In this document: positions 5,807 through 8,682 of the stretch, in pieces
Layout: each line of letters starts with the position of its first letter
Position numbering within the stretch: position 1 is the stretch's first letter
Origin: Nitrospiraceae bacterium
GTDB lineage: Bacteria > Nitrospirota > Nitrospiria > Nitrospirales > UBA8639
Direction: 5' to 3'
DNA: 8,682 nt
Assembly: GCA_003523945.1 (NCBI GenBank)
Contig: DOFS01000564.1
Span: forward strand, 1 to 8,682
Made by a program: the position numbers and the translations under genes
The notes under the pieces: model-generated
The model's database searches: none
The model's input: only the letters and a program-made list of their open reading frames with translations
What the model was told of the DNA's origin: nothing

Positions 5807-7297
5807 ATGGCACGAGTTCTCCTTTTCCAAATTTTGGTAGGATTTGCCCTTACCGTTCCAGCGTGGAGTGGTGGCGATCAAACCTTCGCTTCTCCATCTA
5901 CCTCCATGGTGCTTGAGAACATCCTCCGGGATATTGGCGAACTGAGTCATCCAAGGTTTCAGGGTCGTCAGGCCGGCACGGATGGTGGCCTGCAATCGGC
6001 TAACTACCTGGTAGATCGGTTCCGATCTCTCGGCTTACAACCGGTCAACGGGATTTCGGAACAAGGCCGTGATGTCCCTTGGTTACAACAACAGCCCATG
6101 ACCGCAGTTCAGTTGCTGGAGCCAGCAATTATCTCCCTTTCCCTGGTTGACTCGAACCTGTCCATGACGATGTCCCTCGTCCCAGGGCAAGACGCTCTTC
6201 CGATCTTGGATTCTCCCGCAACCAGAGCTACAGCCCGGGCCGTCTTTGTGGGATATGGCATTGTCGACCCAGCCCGCGGAATTGATGAGTACCAGGGAGT
6301 AGACGTCCATAATCGTATCGTCCTATTTCTCAGGGGAAAACCCCCTTCATACTCTGGGTGGATGACCCATGAAGAAAAAGCGGCAATGGCCAAAGAAAGG
6401 GGGGCGGTAGGCTATCTGACGGTAACCGGTCCACTCCTCAATCAATATGAGGCTCGCAAAGGTCTGGAGCAACTTCCTCTGGCTCTCTATGGAGGAACCC
6501 CCCATATCCGTCCCATCCCTGGGGCCTGGATACATGGGAGACGTCTTGATCAGCTCTTGAAATCAACCAATGATTCACTCGAAGCTCTGCAACAAGCGGC
6601 CAACAATACCGGGAAATTTCGGGGCAGGCCCCTCCCATTTTTGGCCCAGTTTCAGTGGGAAAGCCACAGCCTGGCCGGGACGCTGACGAATGTCATCGGC
6701 ATGTTGCCGGGTCGCGACCCTGAACTACGAAACGAAATCATTCTTATCGGCGGGCATCGGGACCATTTTGGACGGCAAGGCGGTTTGCTTTTTTCCGGAG
6801 CCGATGACAACGCATCCGGCACAGCAGTAATGTTGGAACTGGCCAGAATGCTCTCCAAAAGCACCACCTCACCAAAACGGACCATTCTCTTCGTGTCCTT
6901 TGACGGGGAAGAACGAGGCCTCTTAGGCTCGACCCATTATGTCAACTATCCGGCCGTTCCATTGGACCAAACCGTTGCCATGCTCAACTTAGATCATCTG
7001 GGGGTGGGGAATGGGAAACTGACGGTTGGAGTTACTCGAATGAATAAAGCTTTGGCCCAACAAGCCGCAGACCAGACAGGATTTTCCGACAAGATCCAAT
7101 TGTATGGATATTTCCCTGGGGGAGACCATGCTCCCTTTTATGATGTGGGGGTACCTACCGTTACCGTCGTCAGTAGTGGCACGCACCCCCATTTCCATCA
7201 ACCGTCTGATACGGTGGAATCCATTCAACCTGAAAGCCTGAAAACTGCTACCAAATTCCTCTTTTCACTCATGGTTCTGTTAGCCGACCACCCTTGA
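5807..7297 (+). CDS. Secreted M28-family zinc metallopeptidase (aminopeptidase-like)
   Basis: This 496-residue protein should cleave N-terminal or terminal residues from peptides outside the cytoplasm using two metal ions. An N-terminal signal peptide (hydrophobic 4-19, cleavage near 21-28) precedes the mature enzyme. A PA-like insert lies at about 142-280 (VFVGYGI, RIVLFLRG, MTHEEKAAMAKERGAVGYLTV). The M28 catalytic domain at about 292-493 has every expected residue: H317 (GGHRDH), bridging D334 (GADDNASG), catalytic E368 and ligand E369 (DGEERGLLGS), D396 (LNLDHLG) and H464 (HFHQPSDT). R318 in place of the common Tyr after the first His also occurs in some M28 members. No lipobox is present; the protein has no cysteine. 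ATG 5807 follows AGGAAG closely (core AGGA spaced 3 nt), shorter than ideal. It lies 112 nt after the operon and may be transcribed separately. Substrate specificity cannot be read from sequence. Confidence 0.95.
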   Translation: MARVLLFQILVGFALTVPAWSGGDQTFASPSTSMVLENILRDIGELSHPRFQGRQAGTDGGLQSANYLVDRFRSLGLQPVNGISEQGRDVPWLQQQPMTAVQLLEPAIISLSLVDSNLSMTMSLVPGQDALPILDSPATRATARAVFVGYGIVDPARGIDEYQGVDVHNRIVLFLRGKPPSYSGWMTHEEKAAMAKERGAVGYLTVTGPLLNQYEARKGLEQLPLALYGGTPHIRPIPGAWIHGRRLDQLLKSTNDSLEALQQAANNTGKFRGRPLPFLAQFQWESHSLAGTLTNVIGMLPGRDPELRNEIILIGGHRDHFGRQGGLLFSGADDNASGTAVMLELARMLSKSTTSPKRTILFVSFDGEERGLLGSTHYVNYPAVPLDQTVAMLNLDHLGVGNGKLTVGVTRMNKALAQQAADQTGFSDKIQLYGYFPGGDHAPFYDVGVPTVTVVSSGTHPHFHQPSDTVESIQPESLKTATKFLFSLMVLLADHP

Positions 7298-7520
7298 CCA
7301 GCCTATCATCTTGAACCAAAGGGGAAGGATCTGTGCCCCGGTTTGAGGATGCCCCTGAGCTACAAACCCTTCGGGGAATGTGTCAGAAGATTTTCAAATA
7401 GTTCCGGCATGGCATGGTCGCCTCTGAGCTTATGCTCTTCCTTGATCATTCAGATACCCTCAACCCTTATCTGTCAGAGAAGGGGGGGAGGATTTTTACC
7501 GCTCATCTCTCCCTGTCCTC
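7298..7520. other. Convergent intergenic gap between peptidase and yceI
   Basis: The gap is 223 bases between two genes that end toward each other. Several short inverted repeats occur, for example CCCTT/AAGGG at about 7464-7484, and GGAGGA (7487-7492) with TCCTCC (7516-7521). None combines a strong stem with a T run, so no terminator is called. A run of seven G lies at 7482-7488. No gene is seen here. Confidence 0.5.
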
Positions 7521-8159
7521 CTAATCTTTTTCTTGTTTCACTTTTTCGACGGTCTTTTCTTTGATCACTTCAATTTCCAAAATGATTTTGACCTCGTCAC
7601 CCACGAGCATGCCGCCACTATCCAATAATTTGCTGAATTTCATGCCAAAATCTTTTCGGTTCACCTTACCCGAAGCCGTAAAACCGGCCCGTGTATTACC
7701 CCAAGGGTCCTCAGCGACCCCATTAAACGTTCCGACCAACGTGATCTCTTTGGTGACTCCCAAAAGGGTCAAGTCACCCACAGCGGTGTATTCGTCTCCG
7801 GTTTTTTTATAACTTTTCATGGTATAGGTCATGGTCGGAAATTTTTGGACGTCAAAAAAGTCAGGACTTCGTAGATGCTCATCCCGTTTCTGATGGTCGG
7901 TCGTGACCGAGGCGGTTTGGATCACCGCTTCAATGGTTTTAAATTCTTTAGCCTCCGGATCCATCTCCACCACTCCTGTATACTCGGTAAACTTGCCGTT
8001 GGTTTTGGACACCACCATATGAGCGACCTGGAATCCAACTCTGGAATGATCATGATCCAGCTTCCATTTGGCCATCTCCGCGAAGGAAGCGGTGGCATAC
8101 CCCACACCAATCGTGAGTACCATTGAAACCAGAAACCCGATTTTCGAAACCTTACGCAT
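7521..8159 (-). CDS. yceI: YceI-family periplasmic lipocalin-like protein
   Basis: This 212-residue protein has a signal peptide (hydrophobic 8-23, cleavage after SFA at 27) and the full YceI domain. The motifs are WKLDHDHSRVGFQVAHM (32-48), RDEHLRSPDFFDVQKFP (92-108), GDLTLLGVTKEITL (128-141), WGNTRAGFTASGKVNRKDFG (153-172) and VGDEVKIILEIEV (187-199). The family folds as an elongated beta-barrel that binds an isoprenoid chain, such as a polyprenyl or quinone-like lipid; stress- and base-induced members are known. The C-terminus adds a charged Lys/Glu tail (200-212). ATG at 8157-8159 is chosen because AGGAGG (8167-8172) lies 7 nt upstream and the signal peptide begins right after it; the frame stays open to 8210 but without a better start. 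It lies downstream of the DsbA-like gene on the same strand, 99 nt away. Confidence 0.95.
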   Translation of the reverse strand: MRKVSKIGFLVSMVLTIGVGYATASFAEMAKWKLDHDHSRVGFQVAHMVVSKTNGKFTEYTGVVEMDPEAKEFKTIEAVIQTASVTTDHQKRDEHLRSPDFFDVQKFPTMTYTMKSYKKTGDEYTAVGDLTLLGVTKEITLVGTFNGVAEDPWGNTRAGFTASGKVNRKDFGMKFSKLLDSGGMLVGDEVKIILEIEVIKEKTVEKVKQEKD

Positions 8160-8166
8160 CAGATAA

Positions 8167-8172
8167 CCTCCT
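8167..8172 (-). promoter_or_regulatory. Strong ribosome binding site of yceI
   Basis: A perfect AGGAGG on the minus strand, 7 nt before ATG 8157-8159, fixes the start and suggests high translation. It is the best Shine-Dalgarno sequence in the window. Confidence 0.85.
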
Positions 8173-8199
8173 AATGAAAGTGGTAAACATACAGCCTGG

Positions 8200-8215
8200 T
8201 TACTCGTCATTACTC
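8200..8215. repeat. 10-bp-period direct repeat upstream of yceI
   Basis: TTACTC occurs at 8200-8205 and 8210-8215 (GAGTAA on the yceI strand), exactly one helical turn apart, in the gap between the DsbA-like gene and yceI. Such spacing is typical of half-sites for dimeric regulators, but the unit is only 6 bp and no promoter hexamers with good spacing were found around it. Confidence 0.25.
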
Positions 8216-8258
8216 ACAATTGACACATTCCCCTTCCATTTTAGGCACATACGACAGC

Positions 8259-8682
8259 CTACCCTATGGACGATTTGGAGATGCCAACGGGCAGCCGACG
8301 CAGCCACTCGTCAATCATTGGGACCACCCCCCCTGTGGATTGATACCCATGGGTAAAGGTAATGCGGTCATGCCCATATTGGCCCAGCAGCGTTGGGAAA
8401 CCACTCACTCCCAATTGACGGGCCCGATCAAATTCCCCCCAGACCGATTGTTTGATCGCAGAATTCTTGAACCCTGCCAGGAACCTGCCCCGGTCAATAT
8501 TCTGAGAACCAGCAAGATCCGCAAGGACCTTTTCGCGGGTGACGTCTTCGTTCCTCACATAAAATGCCTCCTGCACAGACTTTAAAAAGGGAAACTCCTT
8601 ATCCGGAGCCAATTGCCGAACCACTATCAGCGCTCGGGATGGCGGTTCCGTGTCGTAGATGAAGGAAGGCTCCGGCTGAAAA
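8259..8682 (-). CDS. DsbA-family thiol oxidoreductase, C-terminal part (partial, FrnE/COG3531-like)
   Basis: The minus-strand frame enters from the right edge and ends at TAG 8259-8261, giving about 140 residues. The visible part matches the second half of DsbA/FrnE-like proteins: EPPSRALIVVRQL (fragment residues 12-24), SVQEAFYVRNEDVT (35-48) in the helical insert, and GVSGFPTLL (91-99), whose P96 is the cis-proline loop that faces the active site in thioredoxin folds. The CxxC active site and the N-terminus would lie outside the window, so oxidase, isomerase or other activity and any signal peptide cannot be judged. An internal GTG at 8622-8624 is not a start, since family-like sequence continues upstream of it. 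It is transcribed toward yceI and may share a transcript with it. Confidence 0.85.
   Translation of the reverse strand, partial: FQPEPSFIYDTEPPSRALIVVRQLAPDKEFPFLKSVQEAFYVRNEDVTREKVLADLAGSQNIDRGRFLAGFKNSAIKQSVWGEFDRARQLGVSGFPTLLGQYGHDRITFTHGYQSTGGVVPMIDEWLRRLPVGISKSSIG

Noticed and set aside
8160..8210. Longer yceI start at 8210
   Set aside because: It would place 17 polar residues before the signal peptide, and the AGGAGG ribosome binding site would fall inside the coding region.
8220..8585. Plus-strand frame of 121 codons opposite the DsbA-like gene
   Set aside because: The minus strand carries recognisable DsbA/FrnE motifs including the GFP cis-proline loop; the plus frame has none.
1..8682. 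CRISPR array, tRNA, rRNA or insertion sequence
   Set aside because: I saw no regularly spaced repeats, no cloverleaf sequence, no rRNA-like stretch and no transposase in any frame.

Overview
The window comes from a chromosome of about 50% GC that is rich in signalling genes. The gene content (a TPR-type adenylate/guanylate cyclase tail, a stand-alone CheY-like regulator, a histidine kinase with a Rossmann-type N-terminus, a Cache-HAMP-PAS kinase, a c-type haem DUF3365 protein, a secreted M28 peptidase, YceI and a DsbA/FrnE-like protein) resembles Nitrospirota, perhaps a marine-type Nitrospira of moderate GC. This is inference from content and composition. There is no rRNA or other marker gene in the window to confirm it.

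Layout: (1) 2-181 (+) is the C-terminal end of a cyclase that begins outside the window. (2) 182-935 holds no convincing gene, but does contain a perfect 9-bp inverted repeat (728-760) and an AT-rich presumed promoter. (3) 936-1367 (+) is a single-domain response regulator, closed by a strong hairpin terminator at 1448-1474. (4) 1573-5694 (+) is a tightly packed three-gene operon. It encodes a soluble histidine kinase with an N-terminal NAD-binding-like domain, a membrane Cache/HAMP/PAS histidine kinase, and an exported CxxCH haem protein of the DUF3365 (Tll0287-like) type. The genes overlap by 14 and 4 nt, and a T8 run with a short hairpin lies downstream. (5) 5807-7297 (+) is a secreted M28 zinc metallopeptidase. 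(6) On the minus strand, converging on it, are yceI (7521-8159) and, upstream of yceI, the C-terminal part of a DsbA-family thiol oxidoreductase (8259 to the window edge).

How the genes may work together (inference): the operon looks like one sensory module with a cytoplasmic input (dinucleotide/redox through the Rossmann domain), a periplasmic input (Cache domain) and an exported haem protein that could report periplasmic redox state or a small ligand. Neither kinase has a receiver domain and no DNA-binding regulator lies nearby. The adjacent stand-alone receiver protein is therefore the most obvious local phosphate acceptor. The right-hand genes act in the cell envelope (peptide hydrolysis, lipocalin-like isoprenoid binding, thiol-disulfide chemistry) and need not belong to the signalling unit.
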